Shown here: positions 1-8,704 of the stretch, one piece after another
How positions within the stretch are numbered: position 1 is the first letter of the stretch
How the letters are laid out: each line of letters begins with the position of its first letter
Source of the DNA: Arthrobacter sp. 9AX
GTDB taxonomy: Bacteria > Actinomycetota > Actinomycetes > Actinomycetales > Micrococcaceae
Direction: 5' to 3'
NCBI RefSeq assembly: GCF_902506095.1
Contig: NZ_LR733293.1
Coordinates: 1,505,103 to 1,569,102, forward strand
Length of the DNA stretch: 64,000 bases
Notes under the pieces: model-generated
Seen by the model: only the letters and a program-made list of their open reading frames with translations
What the model was told of the DNA's origin: nothing
Database searches by the model: none
Program-made: the position numbers and the translations under genes

Positions 1-108
1 GCGACTTAACACCATTCTGCCACAGTGTGCTCAAAAAAGAATAGAATCAAACAAAAAGTAACATCCGTTGGAGTGCGCGGTCGCGGGTTGGGTTGTACGG
101 TATTGCTC

Positions 109-1083
109 ATGACTTCCGATTCGTCCCTCGAAACCAGCGCCGATTCAGGCTACCGGGCGTATGCCACGGGCCGGCAGTACGAACTGCGCCGGGGAGATGC
201 GCTGGCCGTCGTCACTGAGCTGGCAGCCGGACTGAGGCTGTACAGCCGGGGTGGAGTGCAGCTGACGGAGACCTTCGGCGATGACCAGATTCCGCCGGGC
301 GGATGCGGCATCACCCTGGCTCCCTGGGCCAACAGGGTTGAAGACGGGCAGTGGTTCCTGGACGGCAGGAAGCAGCAGCTGGACATCACCGAGGTGGCAC
401 GCAACAACGCCAGCCACGGACTCCTCCGGAACTCCTCTTACGCGCTGGTGGACGAGTCGGAACACTCAGTCACGCTGGAAGCCACCATCTTCCCCCAGCA
501 CGGCTATCCCTTCCTGGTGCGGCACCGGGTGCAGTACCTGCTGGCGGAGGACCTTGGGCTTGTTGTCCGCCAGACGCTGGCCAACGACGCCAAATCGCCG
601 GCGCCCTTCGTCCTCGGCGCCCACCCGTACCTGCGGCTCGGCGACACTCCCGTTGAGGACCTGGTGCTGACTGTTTCCGCCGGCACCCAGCTGCTCGCCG
701 ATGAGCGGCTCATCCCGCGCAGCAGCGCTCCGGTGGAAAGGGACACCGACTTCCGGGCCGGCCAGCATATTGCGCCCCTGAGCGTGGACGTTGCCCTCAC
801 CGACCTGACGTTCGACGGCGGCAGGGCCCGCCACACCCTCGCGGCGTCCGGCGGCGGCCGGGTCAGCCTCTGGCAGGACGAAACCTGCCGGTACGTCCAC
901 GTCTTTGTCAGCACGCAGTACCCGGGCCGCAGCCGCGCAGTGGCAGTCGAACCCATGACCGGGCCGGCGAATGCCTTCAACACCGGGGACGGCCTGCGCT
1001 GGCTGCCGCCCGGGGAATCGTTCACCATGTCGTGGGGAATCGACTACGCCCCGGACGCCGAGGGGGCAGCAGTTTCCCATTAG
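109..1083 (+). CDS. Aldose 1-epimerase family protein
   Basis: Predicted 324-residue mutarotase that interconverts alpha and beta anomers of a hexose in the cytoplasm; the substrate sugar cannot be read from sequence. Family hallmarks are PWANR at residues 72-76, the HGLLRN segment with His103, GAHPYL with His172 (expected catalytic acid) and a C-terminal EP pair with Glu281 (expected catalytic base). The reading frame is open further upstream to position 25, but I place the start at ATG 109: the preceding bases look non-coding and AT-rich, and a TACGGT box lies 7 nt before this ATG, suggesting a leaderless mRNA. The next gene begins 25 nt after the stop on the same strand. Confidence 0.85.
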   Translation: MTSDSSLETSADSGYRAYATGRQYELRRGDALAVVTELAAGLRLYSRGGVQLTETFGDDQIPPGGCGITLAPWANRVEDGQWFLDGRKQQLDITEVARNNASHGLLRNSSYALVDESEHSVTLEATIFPQHGYPFLVRHRVQYLLAEDLGLVVRQTLANDAKSPAPFVLGAHPYLRLGDTPVEDLVLTVSAGTQLLADERLIPRSSAPVERDTDFRAGQHIAPLSVDVALTDLTFDGGRARHTLAASGGGRVSLWQDETCRYVHVFVSTQYPGRSRAVAVEPMTGPANAFNTGDGLRWLPPGESFTMSWGIDYAPDAEGAAVSH

Positions 1084-1108
1084 GGCACGGCTGCGGAAGT
1101 ATTAGGCT

Positions 1109-2458
1109 ATGACGCCAGCCGAGGATCCCGTAACGCCCGACCCTCAACAGCCAGTACGGCAGCCAACCGCCCCGCCCGTACCGGCGCAGGCAGGGCCGCC
1201 GCTGCGGGTCCTGACGGACCGTGAGCTGGACCAGGACATTCCCTACGGCGTGCGCATCGCCGCTTCCTGGGCCTGGCGGCTGGGCCTCATCCTCCTGGTG
1301 GCCGGTGCCTTGGTCTGGCTGCTGCGGCAGGTCAGCTTCCTGATCATCCCGGTGATGGTGGCCGCGCTCCTCGCAGGCCTCCTCAGCCCGGTGACCGCCT
1401 GGCTGCGGCGGCGGGGACTTCCCGGTGGCCTCGCGGTGGCCGTGACGGTCCTCGGATTCATCGGACTGATCGTGGGCTCCCTGGCACTGGTGGGCAGGCA
1501 GCTCCTCATCGGATTCGGTGAGCTCTGGTCCCAAGCGCTGGAGGGCGTGAAGCAGGTCCAGGACTGGCTTTCGGCCGGACCCCTGCACCTGACCGCCGCC
1601 CAGATTGACCAGTACGTCAAGGAAGCCACCGACGCGCTGCAGAGCAACAGCAGCAGCATCCTCAGCGGCGCCCTGTCCTTCGGCAGCACCGCAGGCCACT
1701 TCGCCGCGGGAATGCTCCTGGCGCTGTTTGTGACGATTTTCTTCCTCCTCGAAGGCGACCGCATCTGGGCCTTCCTGGTCCGGCTCCTGCCCAGGAAAGC
1801 CCGGGCCGCGGCGTTCGGCGCAGGGCGGAAGGGCTGGTCGTCCATGGTCAGCTACGCCCGGATCCAGCTGTTCGTCGCCATGGTGGACGCCGTGGGCATC
1901 GGTGTCGGTGCCGCCATCATCGGTGTGCCCCTGGCCCTGCCGCTTGGCGTCCTGGTGTTCATTGGCTCCTTCATCCCGGTGGTGGGTGCCCTGGTCACCG
2001 GTGTCATCGCGGTCCTGCTGGCGCTCGTGGCCAATGGACCGGTCAACGCCCTGGTGATGCTCGGGATCGTGCTGCTGGTCCAGCAGCTCGAAAGCCACAT
2101 CCTCCAGCCGCTCGTGATGGGCAAGGCCGTAGCCCTGCATCCGGTGGCCGTGATCCTCTCCGTAGCGGCCGGTTCCTACCTGGCCGGGATCCCCGGGGCG
2201 CTGTTCTCGGTGCCCATCCTCGCCGTCGCAAATTCGGCCGTTCGCTACATCGCCGCCAGAACGTGGGAACATGATCAAGTGCTGGCAGCGCCCGGCGGCC
2301 CCTCGGTGACCGGCGCCGGCCCGGACAACACCATTTCGCATGTTGACCCGCCGGACGCCCTCCGTGAGGGGAGCGGCGCCGCGGCCGGCACACACGCAGA
2401 ACATCCCGACGCCCGCACCAACGACGCGGCGCCGGGGCCGAAATCCAGAGGAGATTAG
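1109..2458 (+). CDS. AI-2E family transporter (PerM/TqsA-like permease)
   Basis: Polytopic membrane protein of 449 residues from the AI-2E transporter (UPF0118) family. Members export or exchange small solutes; the name comes from E. coli TqsA, and the real substrate here is unknown. The first 40 residues are proline-rich and cytoplasmic. Paired helices follow at about residues 50-95, then a long amphipathic region, then a helix cluster from about 190 to 375 containing the family-typical glycine-rich FIGSFIPVVGA stretch. The last 65 residues are hydrophilic. ATG 1109 is preceded by GGAAG nine bases upstream. It lies 3 nt before the threonine dehydratase start, so the two may be cotranscribed. 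Confidence 0.85.
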   Translation: MTPAEDPVTPDPQQPVRQPTAPPVPAQAGPPLRVLTDRELDQDIPYGVRIAASWAWRLGLILLVAGALVWLLRQVSFLIIPVMVAALLAGLLSPVTAWLRRRGLPGGLAVAVTVLGFIGLIVGSLALVGRQLLIGFGELWSQALEGVKQVQDWLSAGPLHLTAAQIDQYVKEATDALQSNSSSILSGALSFGSTAGHFAAGMLLALFVTIFFLLEGDRIWAFLVRLLPRKARAAAFGAGRKGWSSMVSYARIQLFVAMVDAVGIGVGAAIIGVPLALPLGVLVFIGSFIPVVGALVTGVIAVLLALVANGPVNALVMLGIVLLVQQLESHILQPLVMGKAVALHPVAVILSVAAGSYLAGIPGALFSVPILAVANSAVRYIAARTWEHDQVLAAPGGPSVTGAGPDNTISHVDPPDALREGSGAAAGTHAEHPDARTNDAAPGPKSRGD

Positions 2459-2461
2459 TCC

Positions 2462-3700
2462 GTGAACATCCTTGAAACCCTTCCCGTCACGCTGGACGAT
2501 GTCCTGGAGGCGCAGAAGCTGCTCGACGGGATTATTGCGCGGACCCCTGTGGAATCGTCACGGGCCCTGGGAGCGATGGTCGGCGGGGACGTCTACTTCA
2601 AATGCGAGAACCTGCAGCGTGCAGGATCGTTCAAGGTCCGCGGCGCGTATGTGCGGATGGCCCGCTTGTCGCCGGAGGAAAAGAAGCGCGGTGTGGTGGC
2701 CGCGTCCGCCGGCAACCACGCCCAGGGCGTCGCAGTGGCCGCCAAGAGCCTGGGCATCAAAGCCCGCATCTACATGCCGCTGGGCGTAGCCCTGCCCAAA
2801 CTGGCCGCGACCCGCAGCCACGGTGCTGAGGTCATCCTGCACGGGCACAATGTGGACGAGGCCCTGGCTGAAGCCCAGCGCTACAGCAACGAGACCGGCA
2901 CGGTCTTTGTCCACCCGTTCGACAACGTGGACGTCGTTGCCGGCCAGGGAACGTTGGGACTGGAAATCCTGGAGCAGGTGCCCAACGTGGACACAGTCCT
3001 CATGGGCGTCGGCGGGGGCGGGCTCCTGGCAGGTGTCGCCGTCGCCATCAAAGCCCGGGCCAAGGAACTGGGCCGCGAAATCCGGATCATCGGTGTTCAG
3101 GCCGAGAACGCCGCAGCCTACCCGCCCTCACTCGCCGCTGACGCACTGGTGCCCTTGAAGAAGGTCTCCACCATGGCTGACGGCATCGCAGTGGGCCGGC
3201 CCGGCCAGCTGCCCTTCAGCATCATCCGCGAACTGGTGGACGATGTTGTGACCGTCAGCGAGGACTCCCTCGCACGGGCCCTGATTTTCCTGCTGGAGCG
3301 GGCAAAGATGGTGGTGGAGCCTGCCGGGGCCGTGGGTGTGGCAGCCCTCATGGACGGCAAGATCGAAAATCCCGGGACCACTGCCGTAGTCCTTTCCGGC
3401 GGCAACATCGACCCCATGCTGATGCTCAAAGTCATCCAGCGGGGCCTGTCCGCCGCGGGACGCTACATGACGGTCCGCATGATGCTCGACGACCGCCCGG
3501 GCTCGCTCGCGACGATCGCCAGGATCATCGCCGAGAACGACGCCAACGTCACGGGCCTGGACCACACGCGCGTGGGCGGGTCCATCAGCATGGGTGACGT
3601 CTCCATCACCGTTAACCTGGAAACCAAGGGCCACCAGCACGGGGAGCAGGTGCTCAGCGCGCTCCGGGCCGAGGGATTCCAACCGATCGTGGTGCACTAG
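2462..3700 (+). CDS. ilvA: Threonine ammonia-lyase (threonine dehydratase)
   Basis: PLP-dependent fold type II enzyme that deaminates L-threonine to 2-oxobutyrate, the entry to isoleucine synthesis or a catabolic route. The 412-residue protein has the PLP lysine in SFKVRGAY (Lys58), the SAGNHAQGVA substrate loop near residues 80-90, a GVGGGGLLAG phosphate-binding loop near 182-191, and one C-terminal ACT domain from about residue 335. A single ACT domain fits the short IlvA/TdcB type common in actinobacteria, so biosynthetic and catabolic roles are not separable from sequence. The GTG start lies 3 nt after the upstream stop and is preceded by GAGGAG. No branched-chain synthesis genes are adjacent. 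Confidence 0.93.
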   Translation: MNILETLPVTLDDVLEAQKLLDGIIARTPVESSRALGAMVGGDVYFKCENLQRAGSFKVRGAYVRMARLSPEEKKRGVVAASAGNHAQGVAVAAKSLGIKARIYMPLGVALPKLAATRSHGAEVILHGHNVDEALAEAQRYSNETGTVFVHPFDNVDVVAGQGTLGLEILEQVPNVDTVLMGVGGGGLLAGVAVAIKARAKELGREIRIIGVQAENAAAYPPSLAADALVPLKKVSTMADGIAVGRPGQLPFSIIRELVDDVVTVSEDSLARALIFLLERAKMVVEPAGAVGVAALMDGKIENPGTTAVVLSGGNIDPMLMLKVIQRGLSAAGRYMTVRMMLDDRPGSLATIARIIAENDANVTGLDHTRVGGSISMGDVSITVNLETKGHQHGEQVLSALRAEGFQPIVVH

Positions 3701-3709
3701 GGGGACTGG

Positions 3710-4345
3710 ATGGCCGGACTGACGGGGTACAAAGGTTTCGGAGGCAAGGACTTCGGAGACCGGCGGACCATTGCCGCCCGGGCCAAGGGCGGCCTGCTGG
3801 TGCTGGGCAGCTTCGTGGCGCTCCTCTTTGCCATCGAACTGTTCAACGCACTGATGCTGCGTTCGCTCAACCGGACGTTCGGCCTGCGCCCCAGGAGCGC
3901 CGACGGGTTGCTGGACATCTTCACCTTCCCGCTCCTGCACGCCAACCTGAACCACCTGTTGTCCAACAGCCTGCCGCTGATAATCTTCGGCTTCCTGGTG
4001 TTCCTGTCCGGTCTGCGGGTATTCCTGACAGCGCTGGCGCTCAGCTGGCTCGGCTCGGGGCTGACGGTCTGGCTCATCGGAAACGGCGGCATTACCGTGG
4101 GTTCCTCCGGCCTGGTGTTCGGGCTGTTCGCCTTCCTCCTGGTCCGCGGATTCTTCAACCGCAGCTGGCGGCAGATCCTCCTGGCGGTAGTGCTGTTCAT
4201 GGGCTACGGGAGCATCCTGCTGGGCGTACTGCCGTTGGTTGCCGGCTATGTCTCGTGGCAGGCGCACCTGGGAGGAGCCGCCGGGGGAGTGGTGGCGGCG
4301 CTGCTCCTCCGCCCCCGCAAAACCGCGGTACTGAACGAGTTCTGA
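3710..4345 (+). CDS. Rhomboid family intramembrane serine protease
   Basis: 211-residue integral membrane protein with about six helices. The catalytic serine lies in VGSSGLVFGLF (GxSG type) at about residues 136-146, and the partner histidine in QAHLGGAAGG in the last helix. FPLLHANLNHLLSN matches the rhomboid HxxxNH-like second helix. These together support an active S54 protease that cleaves within membrane helices; its substrate is unknown. The start ATG is 9 nt after the ilvA stop, with GGGGA just upstream, so it is probably the last gene of the 1109-4345 transcript. A strong terminator follows. Confidence 0.88.
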   Translation: MAGLTGYKGFGGKDFGDRRTIAARAKGGLLVLGSFVALLFAIELFNALMLRSLNRTFGLRPRSADGLLDIFTFPLLHANLNHLLSNSLPLIIFGFLVFLSGLRVFLTALALSWLGSGLTVWLIGNGGITVGSSGLVFGLFAFLLVRGFFNRSWRQILLAVVLFMGYGSILLGVLPLVAGYVSWQAHLGGAAGGVVAALLLRPRKTAVLNEF

Positions 4346-4374
4346 GTGCCGCCGTCGAAGGACCGTTCCTGCAC

Positions 4375-4416
4375 CAAAAAAGCGCTGGCCACCCCTCGGG
4401 GTGGCCAGCGCTTTTT
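4375..4416. terminator. Bidirectional intrinsic terminator
   Basis: Near-perfect stem of about 17-18 bp (arms 4377-4394 and 4399-4416) with a CUCG-type loop, flanked by an A-run on the left and a T-run on the right. It can stop transcription of the rhomboid gene from the left and greA from the right, which converge here. Confidence 0.93.
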
Positions 4417-4429
4417 GTCCGGACTGCCG

Positions 4430-4924
4430 CTATCCGGCGTACGGCTTGGCGGAAAGGATCTCTACCTTGATGTCCTTGCCGTTGGGCGCCGTGTAGCTGA
4501 GCGTCTCGCCTTCCTTGTGGCCAAGGATGGCAGCACCCAGCGGGGACTTCTCACTGAAGACGTCCAGATCGGAATCGCCGGCGATCTCGCGTGAACCGAG
4601 CAGGAAGGTCTCTTCGTCACCGGCGATCCTGGCAACCACGATCATGCCGGGCTCAACGATTCCGTCATCGGCCGGAGACTCGCCCACGTGGGCGTCCCGA
4701 AGCAGGGCAGTCAACTGGCGGATGCGGGCCTCGATCTTGCCCTGCTCCTCCTTGGCGGCGTGGTAACCCCCGTTTTCCTTGAGGTCACCCTCCTGCCGGG
4801 CTGCCTCAATCTTCTGGACGATCTCCGCGCGGCCAGCGCCGGAAAGGTGGTCCAGCTCTGCCTTCAGGCGGTCAAAAGCTTCCTGGGTAAGCCAGGCTGC
4901 AGCTGCGCTGTTGGTGGTAGACAC
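4430..4924 (-). CDS. greA: Transcription elongation factor GreA
   Basis: 164-residue Gre factor. It inserts its N-terminal coiled coil into the RNA polymerase secondary channel and stimulates cleavage of backtracked transcripts. The coiled coil spans about residues 10-80 with the GDLKENGGYHAAKEEQ tip region (family norm GDLSENAEYHAA). The C-terminal FKBP-like domain carries SPLGAAILGHKEGE. An upstream in-frame ATG exists, but GTG 4924 is preceded by AGAGGAGAA at proper spacing and gives the usual family length. The neighbouring DUF4307 and mca genes match the mycobacterial Rv1080c-Rv1082 order. Confidence 0.95.
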   Translation of the reverse strand: MSTTNSAAAAWLTQEAFDRLKAELDHLSGAGRAEIVQKIEAARQEGDLKENGGYHAAKEEQGKIEARIRQLTALLRDAHVGESPADDGIVEPGMIVVARIAGDEETFLLGSREIAGDSDLDVFSEKSPLGAAILGHKEGETLSYTAPNGKDIKVEILSAKPYAG

Positions 4925-5066
4925 GGACTTCTCCTCTAATGGTCCTACATGCAAAAGACCCCGCCACGGTGGCCACTTGTGGAACAGTAACCAGCTCAGC
5001 GGGGTAAAGGTATTGCTCCATTGTAGTCAATCCTGTGGACTTAACCCAACATGGAAGCGGCGCGGA

Positions 5067-5534
5067 TCACATCTTCCGGTCGGAACCGCCCGGGATCCAG
5101 CAGCTGTCCACCACGCCCGACACGGAAAGGGACTCAGTGCGGACGGCGACCCGCTGCGAAACCGTCCGCCCGCCGTCGGCTGTTTCCTCAGCCTGCGACG
5201 GCGGAATGTCCACCACCTTCCAGCCCACCACGGCGAACTTGGAGTCCAACGCCTTGATGGCACACTTGACGGCCGTCCCCGGTTCCCTGGTCACCTGGAA
5301 GTCCACCTCGGCCAAGGTGGCGTCGGTGGTGGCGTAGCCGACGTCCTTGAAGCTCACGCTGGAGAGGGAATTCGACGTCGATACCCAGGCCATGAATCCG
5401 ATGCCCGCGGCCAGCGCAACGCCGCCGATGGCCCGCCGGGCGGCAGGGGAGAGCCTGCGCTTTTTAGCGCCATAACGATTGGCTAGGCTAGTGTTCGCGG
5501 GCTCGGATGGGGCCGGCTGGTCCGGGGAAGTCAC
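5067..5534 (-). CDS. DUF4307 domain membrane protein
   Basis: 155-residue actinobacterial protein of unknown function. It has a short basic cytoplasmic N-terminus (about residues 20-33), one transmembrane helix (about 35-53) and an extracytoplasmic domain with two cysteines, in KCAIKAL and DSCWIPGG, that could form a disulfide. DUF4307 proteins lie between greA and mca in many actinobacteria, as here (Rv1081c counterpart). The start is GTG 5534. TAAACT ends exactly 6 nt before it and no Shine-Dalgarno is visible, so the mRNA is probably leaderless. It is divergent from mca. Confidence 0.8.
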   Translation of the reverse strand: MTSPDQPAPSEPANTSLANRYGAKKRRLSPAARRAIGGVALAAGIGFMAWVSTSNSLSSVSFKDVGYATTDATLAEVDFQVTREPGTAVKCAIKALDSKFAVVGWKVVDIPPSQAEETADGGRTVSQRVAVRTESLSVSGVVDSCWIPGGSDRKM

Positions 5535-5662
5535 CAGACCAGTTTAGTGCCCTTCCGCCGGCGCTTTCCCGACCGGCGGCACCGGCCGGGGTCCACCGCC
5601 CGCCCAGTGATACAAACAGCAGCCACAAGCCGAGATATGAAGAATAGAGGAGCAGTCCTTCG

Positions 5663-6568
5663 ATGACAGCGTCCAGCAACTCCCAGGCGCCGCTCCGGCT
5701 GCTCGCCGTCCATGCCCACCCGGACGACGAGTCCAGCAAGGGTGCCGCCACCATGGCAAAGTACGCGGCCTCGGGGGTGGAAGTCATGGTGGCCACCTGC
5801 ACCGACGGATCGCGCGGAGACATCCAGAACCCGGCAGTGGAAGGCGAACCGCACCCCCGGCGGGACATGGCCGGTGCCCGGCGCCTCGAAATGGAACGGG
5901 CGGCCCAAATCCTGGGCATCAGGCAACGGTGGCTGGGCTTCGTGGACTCGGGCCTGCCCGAGGGCGATCCGCTGCCGCCCCTGCCCGCCGGATCCTTCGC
6001 CACGCTGCCGCTGCACCATGCCGCCGCCCCCCTGGTGCGCCTGGTCCGGTCCTACAAGCCGCACGTGATCTTGAGCTACGACGAAAACGGCGGCTACCCC
6101 CATCCGGACCACATCATGGCCCACCGCGTGGCCGTTGAGGCCTTCGAAGCGGCCGGCGATCCGGAACGCTACCCCGGGGCCGGGGAAGCGTGGGAGCCCA
6201 GCAAGCTCTACTACGACCGGGCCTTCAGCCCCGAACGCTTCCGTGCCCTGCACTTCGCCTTGGAGGAGGCGGGCCTGCAGTCGCCGTACGCCGAGCGGCT
6301 GGCGGCGTGGCTGGAGGCCGACGCCGAGGGCCACACTCCGCCGCCGGCACCCCACCCCACCACCACGCAGGTGGACTGCGGCGACTTCTTTGAAGTGCGC
6401 GACGACGCCCTGCGGGCACACAGGACGCAGGTGGACCCGCTGGGGTTCTTCTTCGCTGTGTCCCCGGAGATGCAGCGCCGGGCGTGGCCTTGGGAGGATT
6501 ACTCACTGATCAGCTCCCGGGTGCCCGCCGAACTGCCCGAAAAGGACCTCTTCGCGGGGCTAAGATAG
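5663..6568 (+). CDS. mca: Mycothiol S-conjugate amidase
   Basis: 301-residue zinc amidase that hydrolyses mycothiol S-conjugates of electrophiles to a mercapturic acid, for export, and GlcN-Ins, which is recycled. The LmbE/PIG-L fold is shown by AHPDDE with zinc ligands His19 and Asp22, and by YPHPDH near residues 146-150, which supplies the third ligand. The paralogue MshB is an alternative. The length near 300 and the greA-DUF4307-mca-small membrane protein order, as in Rv1080c-Rv1083, favour Mca. ATG 5663 is preceded by AGAGGAG. It implies the organism uses mycothiol as its main thiol. Confidence 0.92.
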   Translation: MTASSNSQAPLRLLAVHAHPDDESSKGAATMAKYAASGVEVMVATCTDGSRGDIQNPAVEGEPHPRRDMAGARRLEMERAAQILGIRQRWLGFVDSGLPEGDPLPPLPAGSFATLPLHHAAAPLVRLVRSYKPHVILSYDENGGYPHPDHIMAHRVAVEAFEAAGDPERYPGAGEAWEPSKLYYDRAFSPERFRALHFALEEAGLQSPYAERLAAWLEADAEGHTPPPAPHPTTTQVDCGDFFEVRDDALRAHRTQVDPLGFFFAVSPEMQRRAWPWEDYSLISSRVPAELPEKDLFAGLR

Positions 6569-6603
6569 AACCGGCGGGCAATTTCTATGCCGCGTAGAAG
6601 AAG

Positions 6604-6619
6604 CGTCCGGATCCGGACG
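6604..6619. repeat. 16-bp perfect palindrome between mca and the small membrane protein gene
   Basis: CGTCCGGATCCGGACG is identical to its reverse complement. With no loop it is a poor terminator. It could be a protein-binding site or a short hairpin in the mRNA 5-prime to the next gene, which has its own GAAGG ribosome site eight bases before its GTG. Confidence 0.4.
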
Positions 6620-6666
6620 GCTGCATCTGCTGCCTGCTGACACCCGTTCCATAGAAGGTATTTAAC

Positions 6667-7023
6667 GTGCACCGTCTGCTCCTCAGCCTGGCCACCACGC
6701 CCACGCCCCTGCCCACGCCTTCGCTGCGTGAGGGGATCTCGGAGGACCAGGTCACCCCGGGCCTCCTGGGCTTCATCATGACGGCCTTCTTTGTGGTGGC
6801 CACGGCGTTGCTCATCGTGGACATGGTCCGCCGCATCCGCCGTGTCCGCTACCGCGCGCAGGTGGAGGAGGAGCGCATGGCAGCGGCCGCTGCCGCCGAC
6901 GTCGAAGCGGCAGAGGCCGAGGAACGGCCTGCTGATTCATCTGCGGGTTCGTCGGCCGGCGAGCCCTTCCAGGGCCCGGCCGACGGCGGTACTGACGCCG
7001 GTCCCGGCGGTCGCCGCCACTAG
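6667..7023 (+). CDS. Small single-pass membrane protein, mca-associated
   Basis: 118-residue protein of unknown function. One transmembrane helix lies at about residues 31-51 (GLLGFIMTAFFVVATALLIV), followed by an arginine-rich membrane-proximal stretch (RRIRRVRYR), so the C-terminus is probably cytoplasmic. Beyond it comes an alanine/glutamate-rich segment and a low-complexity Ser/Gly/Asp tail likely to be disordered. A small protein in this place downstream of mca is also found in mycobacteria (Rv1083), which supports it being a real gene. The GTG start has GAAGG upstream. Confidence 0.7.
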   Translation: MHRLLLSLATTPTPLPTPSLREGISEDQVTPGLLGFIMTAFFVVATALLIVDMVRRIRRVRYRAQVEEERMAAAAAADVEAAEAEERPADSSAGSSAGEPFQGPADGGTDAGPGGRRH

Positions 7024-7046
7024 GCGGCCGGCCGAGTTGCGGTTAC

Positions 7047-7790
7047 CTAGCTGAGGACGGCCAGGGTGATGGCCGTGAAGTGTGCGGCGAACGCAACCAC
7101 CGTCAGGGCATGGAAAAGCTCGTGGAAGCCAAAGTGGTGGTAGCTGAAGTTCGGCTTCTTCAGCGCGTAAAAAACCGCCCCGGTGATGTACAGGACGCCG
7201 CCCACGCAGATCAGTACGGCAGCGGGAATGCTTGCCTGGAAGAACTGCGGGAGGTAAAACAGGGATCCGCAGCCCAGGGCAATGTAGATGGGAACGTACA
7301 GCCAGCGCGGCGCATCCGTCCACAGCAGACGGAACAGGACGCCCAGGATGGCGCCGGACCAGATGACCCAGAGCAGCAGGACTGCCTGGGGCCGTTCCAG
7401 GAGGGTCCAGGCCAGCGGCGTGTAGGTTCCTGCAATCACCAGCATGATGTTGGTGTGGTCCAGGCGTTTGAGGACCCTCTTGACCTTCGGGGACCAGTTG
7501 CCGCGGTGGTAAACGGCGCTGATGCCGAACAGCAGCACTCCGGTGGCCGCAAAGATGCCTGACGTGACCTTGCGGTCCACTGTGGGGGCCAGAGCAATGA
7601 GCACAATGCCCGCCGCCAATGCCAGCGGAGCGGTGACGGTGTGGATCCAGCCGCGCCATTTGGGCTTGATCATCAGGAGCCCGGCGAGCCGGACAGCGGC
7701 CTCGTCCACGGGGTTCGCTGCAGAGCCGGATCCGGCGGTTGAATCGTGGCTCGGCGGCGTCCGGGGAGCCTCCGGGGTGTCGCTGTTCAT
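7047..7790 (-). CDS. Hemolysin III family protein (PAQR/YqfA type)
   Basis: 247-residue seven-helix membrane protein. The first 45 residues are hydrophilic. Conserved PAQR features are the YHRGNWSP segment after the second helix, RLDHTNIMLVIAGTYTP, and a C-terminal HHFGFHELFHAL histidine cluster. These Asp/His residues form a putative metal-dependent hydrolase site in the superfamily. Despite the name, haemolysis is not expected; bacterial relatives affect membrane lipid homeostasis. The gene is divergent from the Z-prenyl synthase, as in Rv1085c/Rv1086, and the spacer contains two strong overlapping palindromes. Confidence 0.85.
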   Translation of the reverse strand: MNSDTPEAPRTPPSHDSTAGSGSAANPVDEAAVRLAGLLMIKPKWRGWIHTVTAPLALAAGIVLIALAPTVDRKVTSGIFAATGVLLFGISAVYHRGNWSPKVKRVLKRLDHTNIMLVIAGTYTPLAWTLLERPQAVLLLWVIWSGAILGVLFRLLWTDAPRWLYVPIYIALGCGSLFYLPQFFQASIPAAVLICVGGVLYITGAVFYALKKPNFSYHHFGFHELFHALTVVAFAAHFTAITLAVLS

Positions 7791-7800
7791 TGCTCCAGAA

Positions 7801-7834
7801 TAACTTACGGCCCGGTAAGTTACCCGCGGGTAAC
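7801..7834. promoter_or_regulatory. Two overlapping palindromes, candidate operator
   Basis: First element: arms TAACTTAC (7801-7808) and GTAAGTTA (7815-7822) separated by six bases. Second element: the 16-bp perfect palindrome GTTACCCGCGGGTAAC (7819-7834). They share GTTA and lie just upstream of the hemolysin-III start, where they would overlap its promoter, and about 100 nt upstream of the divergent prenyl synthase. The symmetry resembles TetR-type operators; the regulator is unknown. Confidence 0.6.
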
Positions 7835-7930
7835 CTGGGGCTTATTTCGGATTGTCCTGCCGGGACTGCCCCTGCCGCTGCGGACGGTAGCCTAGGATGT
7901 GCAAAGCGGAACGTACAGCAAGGAAGTCAG

Positions 7931-8704
7931 GTGAGTGAGCGCGTGGAGTTGCCCGGGTTCCTCTACGGCTTTTATGAGCGCAGGTTGCTCAAGGACCTTG
8001 CCCGGGACCGCATTCCGCGGCACATCGGCGTGATGGTGGATGGCAACCGGCGCTGGGCCAAGCAGTTCAATGCCCCCACCAGCCAGGGCCACCAGGCCGG
8101 CGCGGACAAGATCCATGAGTTTCTGGGCTGGTGCCAGGAACTCGGAATCAAGGTGGTCACGCTGTACATGCTGTCCACGGACAACATGAACAGGTCCAGT
8201 GAAGAACTTGACCTGCTGATGGGCATCATCGCCAACACCCTGGACCGGCTGGACGAGGACGCCAATGTCTCCGTGCATGCCATGGGCGCTCCTGAGCTCC
8301 TGCCGGATTACCTGGCGGAGCGGCTCAACAAGCTGACGGCGCGCACCCCGGTCCGGGAGAAAATCCACGTCAACGTTGCCGTGGGGTACGGGGGCCGGCG
8401 GGAAATCGTCGATGCTGTCCGGGAGCTGCTGCACGATGCCGTGGCCAAAGGCAAGGACATCAGCAAGCTGGCAGACGAACTCTGTGTGGACGACATCTCC
8501 CGCTTCCTCTACACGCGGGGCCAGCCTGATCCGGACCTGGTGATCCGCACGTCCGGCGAACAACGCCTTTCCGGGTTCCTGATGTGGCAGAGCGCGTACA
8601 GCGAGTTCTACTTCTGCGAAGCGCTGTGGCCTGCCTTCCGCAAGGTCGATTTCCTGCGTGCCCTCCGCGATTACGCGGGCAGGCAGCGGCGCTTCGGGGC
8701 CTGA
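7931..8704 (+). CDS. Short-chain Z-isoprenyl diphosphate synthase (cis-prenyltransferase)
   Basis: 257-residue undecaprenyl-synthase family enzyme that adds isopentenyl units in cis to an allylic diphosphate. [11 protein letters not shown] carries the catalytic aspartate and the diphosphate-binding Arg residues. [10 protein letters not shown] and [15 protein letters not shown] match conserved regions III and V. The protein is slightly longer than typical UppS at the N-terminus. Its position beside hemolysin-III matches Rv1086, a Z,E-farnesyl diphosphate synthase, so it may make a short precursor extended by another enzyme elsewhere; this is inference. GTG 7931 has AGGA upstream, and TAGCCT/TAGGAT boxes about 45 nt before it may be the promoter. 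Confidence 0.9.
   Translation: MSERVELPGFLYGFYERRLLKDLARDRIPRHIGVMVDGNRRWAKQFNAPTSQGHQAGADKIHEFLGWCQELGIKVVTLYMLSTDNMNRSSEELDLLMGIIANTLDRLDEDANVSVHAMGAPELLPDYLAERLNKLTARTPVREKIHVNVAVGYGGRREIVDAVRELLHDAVAKGKDISKLADELCVDDISRFLYTRGQPDPDLVIRTSGEQRLSGFLMWQSAYSEFYFCEALWPAFRKVDFLRALRDYAGRQRRFGA

Noticed and set aside
1..108. GTG at 25 as start of the aldose epimerase
   Set aside because: The 28 extra codons are AT-rich, basic and unlike the family; ATG 109 has a -10-like box at 7 nt.
1022..2404. 460-codon minus-strand frame opposite the AI-2E permease
   Set aside because: Low-complexity product (Gly, His, Gln, Asp) without a ribosome site; the permease frame has clear transmembrane segments.
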